A stretch of DNA of 24,495 bases. Source: a virus. This document shows positions 8,204 through 15,601 of the stretch, piece after piece (position 1 is the first letter of the stretch; every line of letters starts with the position of its first letter). The notes under the pieces are model-generated. The model ran no database searches and was not told the origin of the DNA. It saw only the letters and a program-made list of their open reading frames with translations. The stretch is taken from the IMG/VR virus record IMGVR_UViG_3300045996_003777, positions 1 through 24,495 of that record, one strand, 5' to 3'. Both the position numbers and the translations under genes were made by a program.

Positions 8204-8640
8204 CCGCGGCCCGTCAGGTGGCGGCGCAGCAAACGCAGCGCCTCGCGTTCGAAATCGGATTCGAGCATGACGAGGGGGCGGCGGGGGACACCCCGGCCGC
8301 GGTGGTGGAACAACGCGATCCGGTCGGCGGTGCCGATCCGCATCCCGGAGCGGCTCAGCTGGTTGATCGGCAGCTTCCCGACCTTGGTGAGGGAGTCGCG
8401 GAGCGCGCCGGTGTTGACCATCGCCGGGTTGCCGCCCTTGCGGGCCTTCGCCCGCTGGGTGGTCGGGTGCAGCGCCGGCCAGCGGGTCCGCCCGAGCGTC
8501 GTGAACGTCTGGGCGTTGGACCGCAGCCAGGCGGCGCGGATCTCCCGCCACACGGGGGTGGCGTTGCGCGCCCGGTCCGACATCCCGTCGAGCGTGCGCA
8601 GCACCTGCTGGCCGCCGGTCATCGAGAACGTGACCTTCAC
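8200..8640 (-). CDS. Tail completion / virion morphogenesis protein (gpS/HK97 gp10-like)
   Basis: A 146-residue basic protein starting at GTG 8640, coupled to the previous stop by GTGA, and itself overlapping the next start by ATGA. Features match the phage virion morphogenesis (P2 gpS, PF05069-type) pattern: a helical N-terminus, then GRTRWPALHPTTQRAKARKG, NTGALRDSLTKVGKLPINQL, GTADRIALFHHRGRGVPRRP and a terminal helix LESDFEREALRLLRRHL. The GVPRRP motif preceded by an aromatic/His cluster is diagnostic of this family. These proteins finish the tail or neck joint. Gene order (connector, this, terminator, sheath) agrees. Confidence 0.75.
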   Translation of the reverse strand: MKVTFSMTGGQQVLRTLDGMSDRARNATPVWREIRAAWLRSNAQTFTTLGRTRWPALHPTTQRAKARKGGNPAMVNTGALRDSLTKVGKLPINQLSRSGMRIGTADRIALFHHRGRGVPRRPLVMLESDFEREALRLLRRHLTGRG

Positions 8641-9119
8641 GCGACCCACCCCGCGCGGACGGTGCGGACGGGGGGGCCGCTCTTGGCGGTCGGCCCGGCC
8701 AGCCGCAGCGTTCCGGCCTCCTCGCCGGCCGCGGGGTCGTCGCCGGCGTTGCCGCCGGGTGCGCGGAGCGCGGCGTTGAGCGCCTCGACCAGCTCGTAGA
8801 GGTACTGCATGTGGCGGTTCCACAGCACCGACCCGTAGTTGGTGGTCGCCTCCGTGGTCAGAGCCCGCTCGGGGTAGTTCGCGTCGTACAGCAGGCTGGC
8901 GGCCCCGAAGTGGATCGACGCGCGCCCGATCGCGAGGAGATGCTGGTCGGGGTCCGCCCACGACCAGGTGGTCGGCAGCCCGACCCTGGCCACGACCCGT
9001 GAGGCGGCGTCCTCGAGCCACCGGTCGACGTCGGCTGCGACGAACGCGGGGTCCAGCCCGAGGGAGCGGACGTGGGCGTACACCCCGTCGGCGGTGGCAC
9101 CGAACAGCTCTGCGACCAC
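8637..9119 (-). CDS. Head-tail connector protein
   Basis: A 160-residue protein from GTG 9119 with a GGAAGGAGA site. The first ~110 residues are mostly helical (HVRSLGLDPAFVAADVDRWL, EDAASRVVARVGLP, HLLAIGRASIHFGAASLLYD), the pattern of gp6/SPP1 gp15-type connectors that form a ring under the portal. The C-terminal 45 residues are Gly/Ala-rich and probably flexible. It follows the capsid gene and begins the connector-terminator series, where such adaptors normally occur. The exact family is uncertain. Confidence 0.6.
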   Translation of the reverse strand: MVAELFGATADGVYAHVRSLGLDPAFVAADVDRWLEDAASRVVARVGLPTTWSWADPDQHLLAIGRASIHFGAASLLYDANYPERALTTEATTNYGSVLWNRHMQYLYELVEALNAALRAPGGNAGDDPAAGEEAGTLRLAGPTAKSGPPVRTVRAGWVA

Positions 9120-9145
9120 GGCTGTCTCCTTCCGGGGGATGGGAT

Positions 9146-9218
9146 TGCACGCCTGCCCCGGCCCCGCCGCGCTCCCGCCGAGGCGCGGCTGGGTGAGTAG
9201 GGGCCGGGGAGGCGTGCA
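9146..9218. terminator. Large hairpin between capsid and connector genes
   Basis: TGCACGCCTGCCCCGGCCC (9146-9164) is complementary to 9201-9218 apart from one bulged G, forming an 18-bp stem. Inside it CCGCGC (9167-9172) pairs with GCGCGG (9183-9188), extending the structure. It begins a few bases after the capsid stop codon (9225, minus strand). There is no T-tract, so a strict intrinsic terminator is uncertain. A partial terminator or 3' mRNA stabiliser raising capsid over connector expression is the likely role. Confidence 0.65.
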
Positions 9219-9224
9219 GACCTG

Positions 9225-10280
9225 CTAGGCGAGCACCTTCGCCGAGAAGATCAGCTCGGGGTTCGCGACGGTGGGCAACGAGATCGCGGTCGCCAGCACC
9301 GAGTAGCTGATCGGGTTTTCCGTCCTCATCGGAACCGCGACCAGTCCCGGCGCGGCGGCCGCGTCGAGGATGTTGAGCCGGACAAGCTCGTCGGCCTCCA
9401 ACGTCCGGCCGAATTGGGTGACGCCGACGGAGTCGGGCGGCGCGGTGCCCGGAGCGGGCAGCAGCAGCAGCCGGTCGGCGTCGATGACCCGCCGCATCGT
9501 CGCGGTGTGGTCGAGGATCTGCTCGTCGTGGGTGATGAACGCGGGCAGGTCGCGGGCGTCGAGGATCTGGTTGAGCTGCTCGACGGTGACCGCGTTCATC
9601 GCGTCCGGTGCGCCCGCGAGCTGGCGGACCTGCACCGAGCGGATCAGCCGCGCCCGGATCTGCCGGGAGCCGACCATCACCGCCGGCCGCGCGCCGCCCG
9701 ACGACTCCACGTAGGTGTCGACCCACGTTTCCAGGTCGTCGAGCATGTCGACGTCGTCGGCGGAGTCCCACAGCGTCGCTGCGGTGACGTAGTGCTCGGC
9801 GGGCAACCCGAAGTCGACCTCGAGGTACAGGCCGTTCTCGCGTTGCGCCTCCGTGCCGATCGTCACCCGTCCGTGGGTGAGCGCCTGCCCGCGGGCAAGC
9901 TCGATCCGGGCGGCGACCGCCCGCGCGGCGATCATCGTGTCGCCGTTGAAGGCGTCCGCGACGAAGTCGTTCGCGCCCTGCGCGCGGGCCTGGTTCAGCC
10001 GAAGCTGGTCCTCCTCCGTCAGCGGCACCTCCACCGAGATCGGGGGGAGCTGCCCGCGGACCTGCCGCGCGCCCGGCCTGGGACGAATAATGGCCGGCGT
10101 GTCGTACGCTCTGTAGGCACCGGCTCGACCCTGCGTACGCGACTGGCGCACGAAGGAATACTCGATGGCGTCCCGTTGGATGTTGGGCAGCCACCTGTTG
10201 AGGTTGAAAGCGGGCACGTCGATCATCCGTGCCGCCAGCGTCAGCTCGGCGGGGTCGACGAGATCGAGGATCATTGCCAT
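9225..10280 (-). CDS. Major capsid protein (gpE-like)
   Basis: A 351-residue protein from ATG 10280, with GGGAGG upstream. It shows DVPAFNLNRWLPNIQRDAIE near the N-terminus, then YDTPAIIRPRPGARQVRGQL (E-loop region). A central VPLTEEDQLRLNQARAQGAN leads into a long helix (about 110-145). The C-terminus has ARDLPAFITHDEQILDHTAT and SVGVTQFGRTLEADELVRLN before the P-domain strands. This matches the lambda gpE/PF03864-type HK97-fold capsid family. The upstream decoration and scaffold genes fit a lambda-like head-assembly module. It builds the icosahedral shell. Confidence 0.9.
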   Translation of the reverse strand: MAMILDLVDPAELTLAARMIDVPAFNLNRWLPNIQRDAIEYSFVRQSRTQGRAGAYRAYDTPAIIRPRPGARQVRGQLPPISVEVPLTEEDQLRLNQARAQGANDFVADAFNGDTMIAARAVAARIELARGQALTHGRVTIGTEAQRENGLYLEVDFGLPAEHYVTAATLWDSADDVDMLDDLETWVDTYVESSGGARPAVMVGSRQIRARLIRSVQVRQLAGAPDAMNAVTVEQLNQILDARDLPAFITHDEQILDHTATMRRVIDADRLLLLPAPGTAPPDSVGVTQFGRTLEADELVRLNILDAAAAPGLVAVPMRTENPISYSVLATAISLPTVANPELIFSAKVLA

Positions 10281-10295
10281 GAGTGCTCGTCCTCC

Positions 10296-10682
10296 CTACG
10301 AGTAGACGATGTGCGCGGCCAGGTCGGCGCGCGCCGCGGGATTGAAGCCGCTGTTGGCCGGCAAATTTCCGGCGAACAGCCGCCCGGTCCAGATGAGCGC
10401 CGCGCCGAAACGCGCGCCCGGACGGACCGTCCGGTCGTGGAGCAGGTGCCCGGCGGCGACCTCCCGGCCGTCGGCCGCCGCGTCGTCGTAGGGGCCGTAC
10501 AGGCCGGTCGCGGTGACGACCCCCAGCACGGTCCCGGACCGCACCAGCCCGTCGGTGAACGGCGGGTCGTCGAACAGGTCGCCGTCGAGGGTGATGCTGC
10601 GACCCGGATAGGTGCGCTTCCATTCGGCGATCCAGCTGAGATCGCCGTTGCCGAACTCCTCCGTTTGCATCTCGAGATCCAT
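10296..10682 (-). CDS. Head decoration protein (lambda gpD-like)
   Basis: A 128-residue protein from ATG 10682 with AAGGAGC seven nt upstream, ending 15 nt before the capsid start. Recognisable gpD-type features are RSGTVLGVVTATGLYGPYDD followed by an Ala/Asp-rich loop and HLLHDRTVRPGARFGAALIW near the C-terminus. Decoration proteins trimerise at capsid three-fold axes and stabilise the expanded shell against DNA pressure. Size and place immediately before the capsid gene are as in lambda-like heads. Confidence 0.82.
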   Translation of the reverse strand: MDLEMQTEEFGNGDLSWIAEWKRTYPGRSITLDGDLFDDPPFTDGLVRSGTVLGVVTATGLYGPYDDAAADGREVAAGHLLHDRTVRPGARFGAALIWTGRLFAGNLPANSGFNPAARADLAAHIVYS

Positions 10683-10757
10683 TGGTGCTCCTTGGGCACA
10701 GGTGGAAATAACGCGGGCCTTGCGCCCGAGGACCGCAGCCGGGTTGCCCGGCGCGGG

Positions 10758-11357
10758 CTACTTGTCGTCGTTGAAACGCACGCCCATCTTCCGGGCGCGT
10801 TCGCGGGCTCGGTCCTCGACGCTGCCGCTGCCGCCGCCGCCGCGCGGCCCCTGGTCGGGGTCGGGGGTGGCGGGGGGCCGCTGCCCGTTCGCCGCGAGGT
10901 ACGGCTCGCGTTCCAGCAGCGTGTCGAGCGCCTTGCCGATCTTCGCCTCGTCGGGGTGGCCCTCGTCGTCCACCAGCTCGTCGGGGTCCAGCAGCCGCCC
11001 GGCGACGCCGGGGTTGGCGAACCGGCCGGACGCGGCGACCGCGATCCGGTCCTGCAGCCGCAGCCGCATCAGCTCGCCGATCTTTTCGGCGGCCTTCTCG
11101 CGTTCGGCGCGGGCGGCGGCGTCGGCGGCCTCCTTGCGGGCCGCGTCGATCGCCTTCTCCTGCTCCGACTGCGACGCGGCGCGCAGCGCCGCCAGTTCCT
11201 CCTCGACGGCTTCGCGGGCCTCCTTCTCGGCTTTCGCGGCCCGTTCCGCGTCGCGGGCGCGGACCTTGAACGCGTCGAGGGCTTTCTCGCCGGCGGGGCC
11301 GAGGCCGTCCTCTGCGGGGGCGGTCGGCTCCGACGTTGTGGTGTCTCCATCAGGCAT
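10758..11357 (-). CDS. Capsid scaffolding protein
   Basis: A 199-residue highly charged protein from ATG 11357. Residues about 25-100 form a long Ala/Glu/Lys/Arg coiled coil (KVRARDAERAAKAEKEAREA and following). A less repetitive segment then carries RIAVAASGRFANPGVAGRLL and LDTLLEREPYLAANGQRPPA, and a Gly-rich linker and basic tail (RARERARKMGVRFNDDK) ends the protein. This is the classic GP20-like scaffold layout: coiled coil for self-assembly, basic C-terminus to bind capsid. It directly precedes decoration and capsid genes. A promoter-like sequence and hairpins lie upstream, so this gene probably begins a strongly expressed head transcript. Confidence 0.85.
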   Translation of the reverse strand: MPDGDTTTSEPTAPAEDGLGPAGEKALDAFKVRARDAERAAKAEKEAREAVEEELAALRAASQSEQEKAIDAARKEAADAAARAEREKAAEKIGELMRLRLQDRIAVAASGRFANPGVAGRLLDPDELVDDEGHPDEAKIGKALDTLLEREPYLAANGQRPPATPDPDQGPRGGGGSGSVEDRARERARKMGVRFNDDK

Positions 11358-11400
11358 TGCGCCTGGCCTTCCTGTGGGCTCCGACCTTGCGTCGAAGAAA

Positions 11401-11430
11401 ATTGTGTCCGAGTGTGGACAGATGGGACAA
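11401..11430 (-). promoter_or_regulatory. Putative promoter with internal dyad upstream of scaffold gene
   Basis: Read on the minus strand, TTGTCC (11430-11425) and CACAAT (11406-11401) are separated by 18 bp; each matches the sigma-70 hexamer at 4 of 6 positions. The spacer region contains TGTCC-N6-GGACA (11405-11420), a perfect 5-bp dyad that could be an operator. It lies 44 bp upstream of the scaffold start, in the largest non-coding gap of the head block. Confidence 0.4.
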
Positions 11431-11453
11431 GCTGGTCTAAAGTTCCCTCACGC

Positions 11454-11493
11454 GGCAGGGGGTGGGAGGAAGCGCGATACCTCGCTCCCTGCC
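11454..11493. repeat. Hairpin GGCAGGG...CCCTGCC
   Basis: GGCAGGG (11454-11460) pairs perfectly with CCCTGCC (11487-11493), and the interior GAGG/CCTC can pair as well. It lies between the MuF-gene inverted repeat and the scaffold promoter-like site, so the gap carries two consecutive stem-loops. Confidence 0.5.
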
Positions 11494-11502
11494 GTTGCCC
11501 TG

Positions 11503-11592
11503 GCGAACCGGGGGGGAAGGCCGCTCACTTTCGTTCGAGTTACCCGCTCCCGCGAGAGCCGGCCGACCGCCACAAAGGCCCCCCCGGTTCGC
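11503..11592. terminator. 14-bp perfect inverted repeat after MuF-like gene
   Basis: GCGAACCGGGGGGG (11503-11516) is repeated inverted at 11579-11592, and the stem continues outward through CCTGG/CCAGG after a three-base bulge. It begins about 10 bases after the MuF stop (11601, minus strand). The 62-nt interior can itself fold. No T-tract follows. It probably ends or slows transcription from the portal side, isolating the scaffold-capsid unit, or protects mRNA ends. Confidence 0.6.
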
Positions 11593-11600
11593 TTCCAGGG

Positions 11601-12431
11601 TCACGCGAGCGCCTGCAGCGGCGTCTCGGTGATCCAGTCCCGCGCCTGCGGGTGGGGCTGGGGGAGGATCAGCGCGGACAGCGCGACCTGCCCGGAGCGG
11701 ATCAGGTCCGCCTTGGCCTTGCCGCCCGTCCCGGCGAACAACGCGTCCTGCCGCGCCGGCGTCAGCGCCGCGAACATCTCCTCGCCGGTGGGGCGGGTGA
11801 CCCGGTCGGCCGCGCCGCGGATCACCGGCTCCGCGACGCAGCGGCACGCGGCGTGGACGTCGGGAACCTCCGAGGTCGCCCGGACCGCGCCGGTCGCGGC
11901 GGCCAGGCACGCCCCGCACGGCGACCCGGCGGTCACCCGCCGCCACCCGACGATCCGGCCGTCGGCGTCCATCAGGTCCCGCTGGGCGAAACGGGCGGCC
12001 TCCGCGACCTCGGTGCGGACCGCCCGGACCGCGCGGGTCGCGCCCCACCGGGCGGCTGCGGCCTCGTCCGCGCCCCGCTCTCGCGCGACCCGAACCGCGA
12101 CCGTGGCGCTGGACAGCACCCGCCGGACCGGCCGCCCGTCGGGGGTGACGCCGGCGTACCGGTCGGCGTCGACGGTGTAGGGCAGACGACGGCCGCCAAG
12201 CTCCGACGCGCGGTACGCCGCCAGGTAGTCGGCGGCCAGGCCGGCGGCGGCGCGCTGGCCGCCGCCCAACGCCGCAGCGGCGACCGCCAGCCACCGCGCG
12301 AAGCTCGCCGACAGGTTGCGGAAGTCCAGCACCCACGCGCCGACCACCATCGCGGCGGTCCGCTCCCGCAGATCCTCCAGCGACCGGCCGTACGCGTCGG
12401 TCAACGCCAGGCTTTCGGGGTTCGCGGGCAT
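11601..12431 (-). CDS. MuF-like head morphogenesis protein
   Basis: A 276-residue protein from ATG 12431, overlapping the portal stop by one base (TGATG). Helical N-terminal two thirds are followed by a Cys/His motif: SPCGAC (C172, C175), then DVHAACRC (H193, C196, C198). This C-x2-C ... H-x2-C-x-C arrangement is the zinc-binding signature of phage Mu gpF / SPP1 gp7 minor head proteins. These associate with the portal, enter the procapsid and affect DNA ejection. Gene order portal-MuF-scaffold is the standard one. The C-terminus carries no recognisable toxin domain; it is a short extension. Confidence 0.85.
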   Translation of the reverse strand: MPANPESLALTDAYGRSLEDLRERTAAMVVGAWVLDFRNLSASFARWLAVAAAALGGGQRAAAGLAADYLAAYRASELGGRRLPYTVDADRYAGVTPDGRPVRRVLSSATVAVRVARERGADEAAAARWGATRAVRAVRTEVAEAARFAQRDLMDADGRIVGWRRVTAGSPCGACLAAATGAVRATSEVPDVHAACRCVAEPVIRGAADRVTRPTGEEMFAALTPARQDALFAGTGGKAKADLIRSGQVALSALILPQPHPQARDWITETPLQALA

Positions 12432-13969
12432 CACGCCGCCTGGTCGCCGGACGGCAGCGCACCGGGCGCGGGGTCGAGCAGCGTCGCCATGCCCGGCAGC
12501 GCGTCGCGGTCCGCCGCGGCGAGCAGCGCCGCGTCCCGCAGCATCGACTCGTCGCGGAGCTGGCGGATCCGGCGGATCTCCTGGGGGGAGTAGCCGGCGC
12601 GTTCCCACAGAAACTCGGGGGGGATCCCCAGCGCCGCCTGTTTCATCAACGCGTCGATGTGCTCGGACTCGGTTCGCGACTCGGGGTCGCCCCAGATGAC
12701 CTCGCCGTCGCGGCGGGCCCCGCGGGCGTCGCCGGTCGCGAGGAACGCCACCCTGACGGTCTCCTCCAGCCCCTCCCCGAAATGCAAATGTTTCTCGCGG
12801 CTTTTGGCGACCAGCCCCGCCTCCGCGCTCTTCAGCGATTCGCCGCTCGGGAACTGCCCCGAGATTTGGCCGAAATAGTGCGGCGGGGTGCGGGAGATGC
12901 TCGCGACGTGCTGGATCTGCATCTCGATCAGCTGGACGTAGGCGTTCAGGTCCGAGCCGGGGAACTGCCCGAAGCGGGCGTTCTCGTTCTTCGTGTAGAG
13001 CAGCCGATCCGAGCCCAGCTCGAACGGCAGCCGCGCCGCGCCGGTCCGCGGGTCGCGCTCCGGGGAAAACCCGGTCACGTACCGCTGCGGCATCGCGGCG
13101 AACTCCGACGCGACGAGCGCGTCCATCAACGTCTTGTTGATCGAGTCCTGCAGCCCCATGATCTCGGCGAACTCCGTCTCCCCGTCGCCGAGGAACGTGT
13201 CCTCCCGCCACGCCGGCCGGCCGTCGTGCGGCGCGCGGTACGCCGGCGGCAGCAGCCGCGGCCGGTTCACCAGCGGAACGACGGGCACCTCGCCGATGGG
13301 GTTGGGCACGGGCCACGACTCGCCCTCCACCCGGCGGGGCACCCATTCCCCCCCCACGGGGGTCGGCAGCCACAGCGCGCTCTGGCCCGGCAGGAACGTG
13401 ACGCCGCGGCGGACGTAGCGGTGGACCGCGTCGGGCAGATACAGGGTGGCGTAGGAGATCCCGTCCGCGGTCCACGCCTTCAACGCGGCCAGCCGCCGCT
13501 CCCCGTCGGCGGGGTCGTGCGCGACGATGACCTCCTCGGGGTGCTCGGGCACGATCCGGGGCGTACCGTCGGGGCCCGGCCACACCGACAGGTAGGCCTG
13601 CCCCGCGATCAACGCCTCCTTCAACGCCAGCGGCGCGCGGGAGTCGAGATTGTTGACCTGCCACAGCGCCCACGCCTCGGCGTCGTCCTCCTGGTCGTCG
13701 CCGAAGCGGAAACCACGAATCTGCAGCCGCTCCAACACCACATCCACAACCAAACTGCACCAATTATCAGAAAAAGCACGAAACCTGCCGCCGAAGGCGT
13801 CCTGAAACCGGTCGGAAGCGAACAGCAAAGGGTGGCGGCCCCGGTAGTAGTCGTCGCAGCGGCGGATCCGCTCCCGGCGTCGGTTGAGCCGGTCGAACAG
13901 CAGTGCCACCCACTCAAGCGGCTCCACACGGCCCCCTTCACTTTTCCGATGAGCGTCCAAACCAGCCAT
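12431..13969 (-). CDS. Portal protein (SPP1 gp6-like)
   Basis: Up to 512 residues. ATG 13969 gives the longest form but has no SD-like sequence. GTG 13927 (starting VEPLEWVALLFDRLNRRRER) is preceded by GAAGGGGG and gives 498 residues; I think the shorter start is at least as likely. Family hallmarks are CDDYYRGRHPLLFASDRFQD, FRAFSDNWCSLVVDVVLERL, GLQDSINKTLMDALVASEFA and HVASISRTPPHYFGQISGQF. GESLKSAEAGLVAKSREKHL follows. These match the SPP1 gp6/PF05133-type portal, the dodecameric ring through which DNA enters and leaves. The gene begins the minus-strand structural block and faces a divergent plus-strand cassette. Confidence 0.93.
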   Translation of the reverse strand: MAGLDAHRKSEGGRVEPLEWVALLFDRLNRRRERIRRCDDYYRGRHPLLFASDRFQDAFGGRFRAFSDNWCSLVVDVVLERLQIRGFRFGDDQEDDAEAWALWQVNNLDSRAPLALKEALIAGQAYLSVWPGPDGTPRIVPEHPEEVIVAHDPADGERRLAALKAWTADGISYATLYLPDAVHRYVRRGVTFLPGQSALWLPTPVGGEWVPRRVEGESWPVPNPIGEVPVVPLVNRPRLLPPAYRAPHDGRPAWREDTFLGDGETEFAEIMGLQDSINKTLMDALVASEFAAMPQRYVTGFSPERDPRTGAARLPFELGSDRLLYTKNENARFGQFPGSDLNAYVQLIEMQIQHVASISRTPPHYFGQISGQFPSGESLKSAEAGLVAKSREKHLHFGEGLEETVRVAFLATGDARGARRDGEVIWGDPESRTESEHIDALMKQAALGIPPEFLWERAGYSPQEIRRIRQLRDESMLRDAALLAAADRDALPGMATLLDPAPGALPSGDQAA

Positions 13970-14013
13970 AGCGACACAGGCCGGACATGCGCTAGCTTGC
14001 CGGGACCATTACC

Positions 14014-14077
14014 TGACACATCGAACCGGAACACGCCGCTCTTAGGGCGACGTGACCTCTACGTGACACATCGAGCC
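14014..14077. promoter_or_regulatory. Pair of 14-bp direct repeats, operator-like
   Basis: TGACACATCGAACC (14014-14027) and TGACACATCGAGCC (14064-14077) match at 13 of 14 positions and are spaced exactly 50 bp start to start, near five helical turns. They lie in the divergent region between portal (minus) and the plus-strand cassette; the second ends 11 bp before the cassette's first start codon. A partial GACACA copy is at 13973. They are good candidates for binding sites of a regulator controlling the cassette. Confidence 0.5.
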
Positions 14078-14088
14078 AGGGGGCTACC

Positions 14089-15141
14089 GTGGGCCAGGAC
14101 GACCGCCGTACCTGGGGGGACGACGTGGACCGCCGAACACTGCTCCGTGCCGCACCCATGCTGCTCGCCGCCGCCGTCGCGCCCGACCGCGCGCTGCACG
14201 AGCTGCAGGTCATGCGCACCGCCACCGTGGACGCCGCCTGGCTCCGCGAGGCGGAACGCTGGACCGACCATCTGATCGCCGCCTACCGCCGGATACCACC
14301 CGGCGAGGTGCTGCCCCACGTCCGCGACCATCTCGACCGGCTCGACGCACGGCTGCCCGACCCGATGAGCGACGCCGCCCGCTCCCGGCTCGGCTCGCTC
14401 GTCGCGGACACCGCCGCGCTCGCCGGATGGTGCGCGATGGCCGACCGCCGGTGGGCCGAGGCCCGCGCCAAACTCGCGCTGGCCCGCGACGCCGCCCGCG
14501 ACGCCGGCGACGAGCTTCGCCACGCCCAGGCGCTGGTGCTGACCTCCGCGCTGCACTCCAACATCCCCCGCGGCGGCCACCGGCCGTCCGCCCCCGCGCT
14601 GCGTCTGCTCACCGAGGCCGCAGTGCGGCTGCGGACACTCGACGCGCCGCCGCTGACCCGCGCGTGGGCCGCCGCCCGCCTCGCGGAGGAACGCGCGGCC
14701 GCCACCGACGACACCGGCAGCGCCAAGGCCCTCGCGACCGCCGGGCGGGCCGTGGCCGAAGGCCCCGACCCCCGCGACAGCCGCGGATTCTTCTCGCTCG
14801 CCGGGTTTCTCGGCTACTGGCGCGACCCCAACGCGCTCCGCGGGTTCGAGGGGATCGCGCTGCGGCTGTGCGGCGACCCCCGCACCGCCGTCACCGTCCT
14901 CGCCGAGACGCTCCGCGACACCACCGACGTCGTGCAGGAGGCCGCGTTGCGCACCGAGATCGCGCTCGCGCTGGCCGCGTCGGGCGAACCCGACGGGGCG
15001 TGCGCCCACGCCACCGTCGCACTCGACATCGCGGACGGCGCGGGATTCGCGCTGCGCCGCGAACGGGTCCGCGGCCTCGCCGACCGGCTCCCGCCCGGAC
15101 CGCACGCCGCCGAGCTTCACGAACGGCTGGCCCTCGCGTGA
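14089..15141 (+). CDS. TPR-like protein related to actinobacterial XRE regulators, lacking the HTH
   Basis: A 350-residue protein from GTG 14089 with CAGGGGG upstream; an in-frame TGA at 14053 rules out an N-terminal extension. Residues 14-32 read DRRTLLRAAPMLLAAAVAP, the twin-arginine-like hydrophobic segment that typically lies between the HTH and the TPR-like region in large actinobacterial XRE-family regulators. The rest is an alpha-helical repeat array (DTAALAGWCAMADRRWAEAR, LARDAARDAGDELRHAQALV and similar units with W/A/G spacing), ending in a short helix. With no HTH it cannot bind DNA the usual way. It could be a ligand- or partner-sensing protein, or, if the RR segment is used, a Tat-exported or anchored protein. 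It is first in the cassette and overlaps the next gene (GTGA). Confidence 0.6.
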   Translation: MGQDDRRTWGDDVDRRTLLRAAPMLLAAAVAPDRALHELQVMRTATVDAAWLREAERWTDHLIAAYRRIPPGEVLPHVRDHLDRLDARLPDPMSDAARSRLGSLVADTAALAGWCAMADRRWAEARAKLALARDAARDAGDELRHAQALVLTSALHSNIPRGGHRPSAPALRLLTEAAVRLRTLDAPPLTRAWAAARLAEERAAATDDTGSAKALATAGRAVAEGPDPRDSRGFFSLAGFLGYWRDPNALRGFEGIALRLCGDPRTAVTVLAETLRDTTDVVQEAALRTEIALALAASGEPDGACAHATVALDIADGAGFALRRERVRGLADRLPPGPHAAELHERLALA

Positions 15142-15296
15142 GGACACCGCCGACCCGCGACCCCCGCGACTGCGCCCACGACCCCGGCTCCGCGGAGGCC
15201 ACCGAGCTGTTGGAGGACGGCTACGACGACGAAGAGGGAGATGAGGAACATCTGCACCTCGATCTGGACCCCGGAGAGCGCGAATGCCCCGCGTGA
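15138..15296 (+). CDS. Small acidic protein, unknown function
   Basis: A 52-residue reading frame starting at GTG 15138, which overlaps the TPR-protein stop (GTGA), and ending in TGA 15296. The middle is strongly acidic (ELLEDGYDDEEGDEEHLHLD), with two Cys and a few His that might bind metal. No separate SD site is evident, so translation is likely coupled. I do not recognise a family. Its tight packing between two better-supported genes argues that it is real. Confidence 0.5.
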   Translation: MRTPPTRDPRDCAHDPGSAEATELLEDGYDDEEGDEEHLHLDLDPGERECPA

Positions 15297-15601
15297 GCGC
15301 GACGATCCGCTACCGGTTGAGCGAACGGCTGCACCGGTGGGCCGCCCGGTCCTCGTGGGGCCACGGCCGGTCTACCTACAGATATCTGAGCGGCCTGGTG
15401 GTCGGCGTGCTCGGCGGCTACCTCCAGGCGTGGGGTTTCGTCGTCTGGATGGGGCTCGTGCCGCTCGGGATGTACCTGCTCGTGGTCGCGCTCCGCGGCG
15501 GTGACCGCCGTCGGCCACCGGCGACCTGCTCGCCCGCCTGCCTCGAGGGCCACACCTACGCCTGGCCGTGCGCCCAAACCCAGAAAGCAAGGAGGCCCTG
15601 A
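15284..15601 (+). CDS. Small two-pass membrane protein
   Basis: 105 residues from ATG 15284, with GGAGAG five nt upstream and inside the end of the previous gene. An alternative GTG at 15293 would give the GTGA overlap common here. A basic N-terminus (about 35 residues, many Arg) precedes two hydrophobic segments: LSGLVVGVLGGYLQAWGFVV and MGLVPLGMYLLVVAL. A basic, Cys-containing tail follows (CSPACLEGHTYAWPC). Size and two membrane segments are compatible with a holin or an exclusion protein, but no motif decides it and no endolysin gene adjoins. The stop overlaps the next start (TGATG). Confidence 0.55.
   Translation: MPRVSATIRYRLSERLHRWAARSSWGHGRSTYRYLSGLVVGVLGGYLQAWGFVVWMGLVPLGMYLLVVALRGGDRRRPPATCSPACLEGHTYAWPCAQTQKARRP

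Noticed and set aside
8200-10623. 807-residue minus-strand frame across several genes
   Set aside because: Only the last 146 codons (from GTG 8640) look real; the upstream part is out of frame with the capsid and connector genes.
9414-12593. 1059-residue plus-strand frame
   Set aside because: It lies antisense to capsid, decoration, scaffold and MuF genes, is low-complexity and crosses non-coding hairpins; long antisense frames are expected at this GC content.
14059-15147. 362-residue minus-strand frame opposite the TPR-like gene
   Set aside because: Gly/Val/Arg-rich shadow with no SD; the plus-strand frame has the recognisable family pattern.
15284-15601. Holin call for the two-pass membrane protein
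   Set aside because: Topology is compatible, but no endolysin adjoins and no family motif is seen; kept as an unassigned membrane protein.
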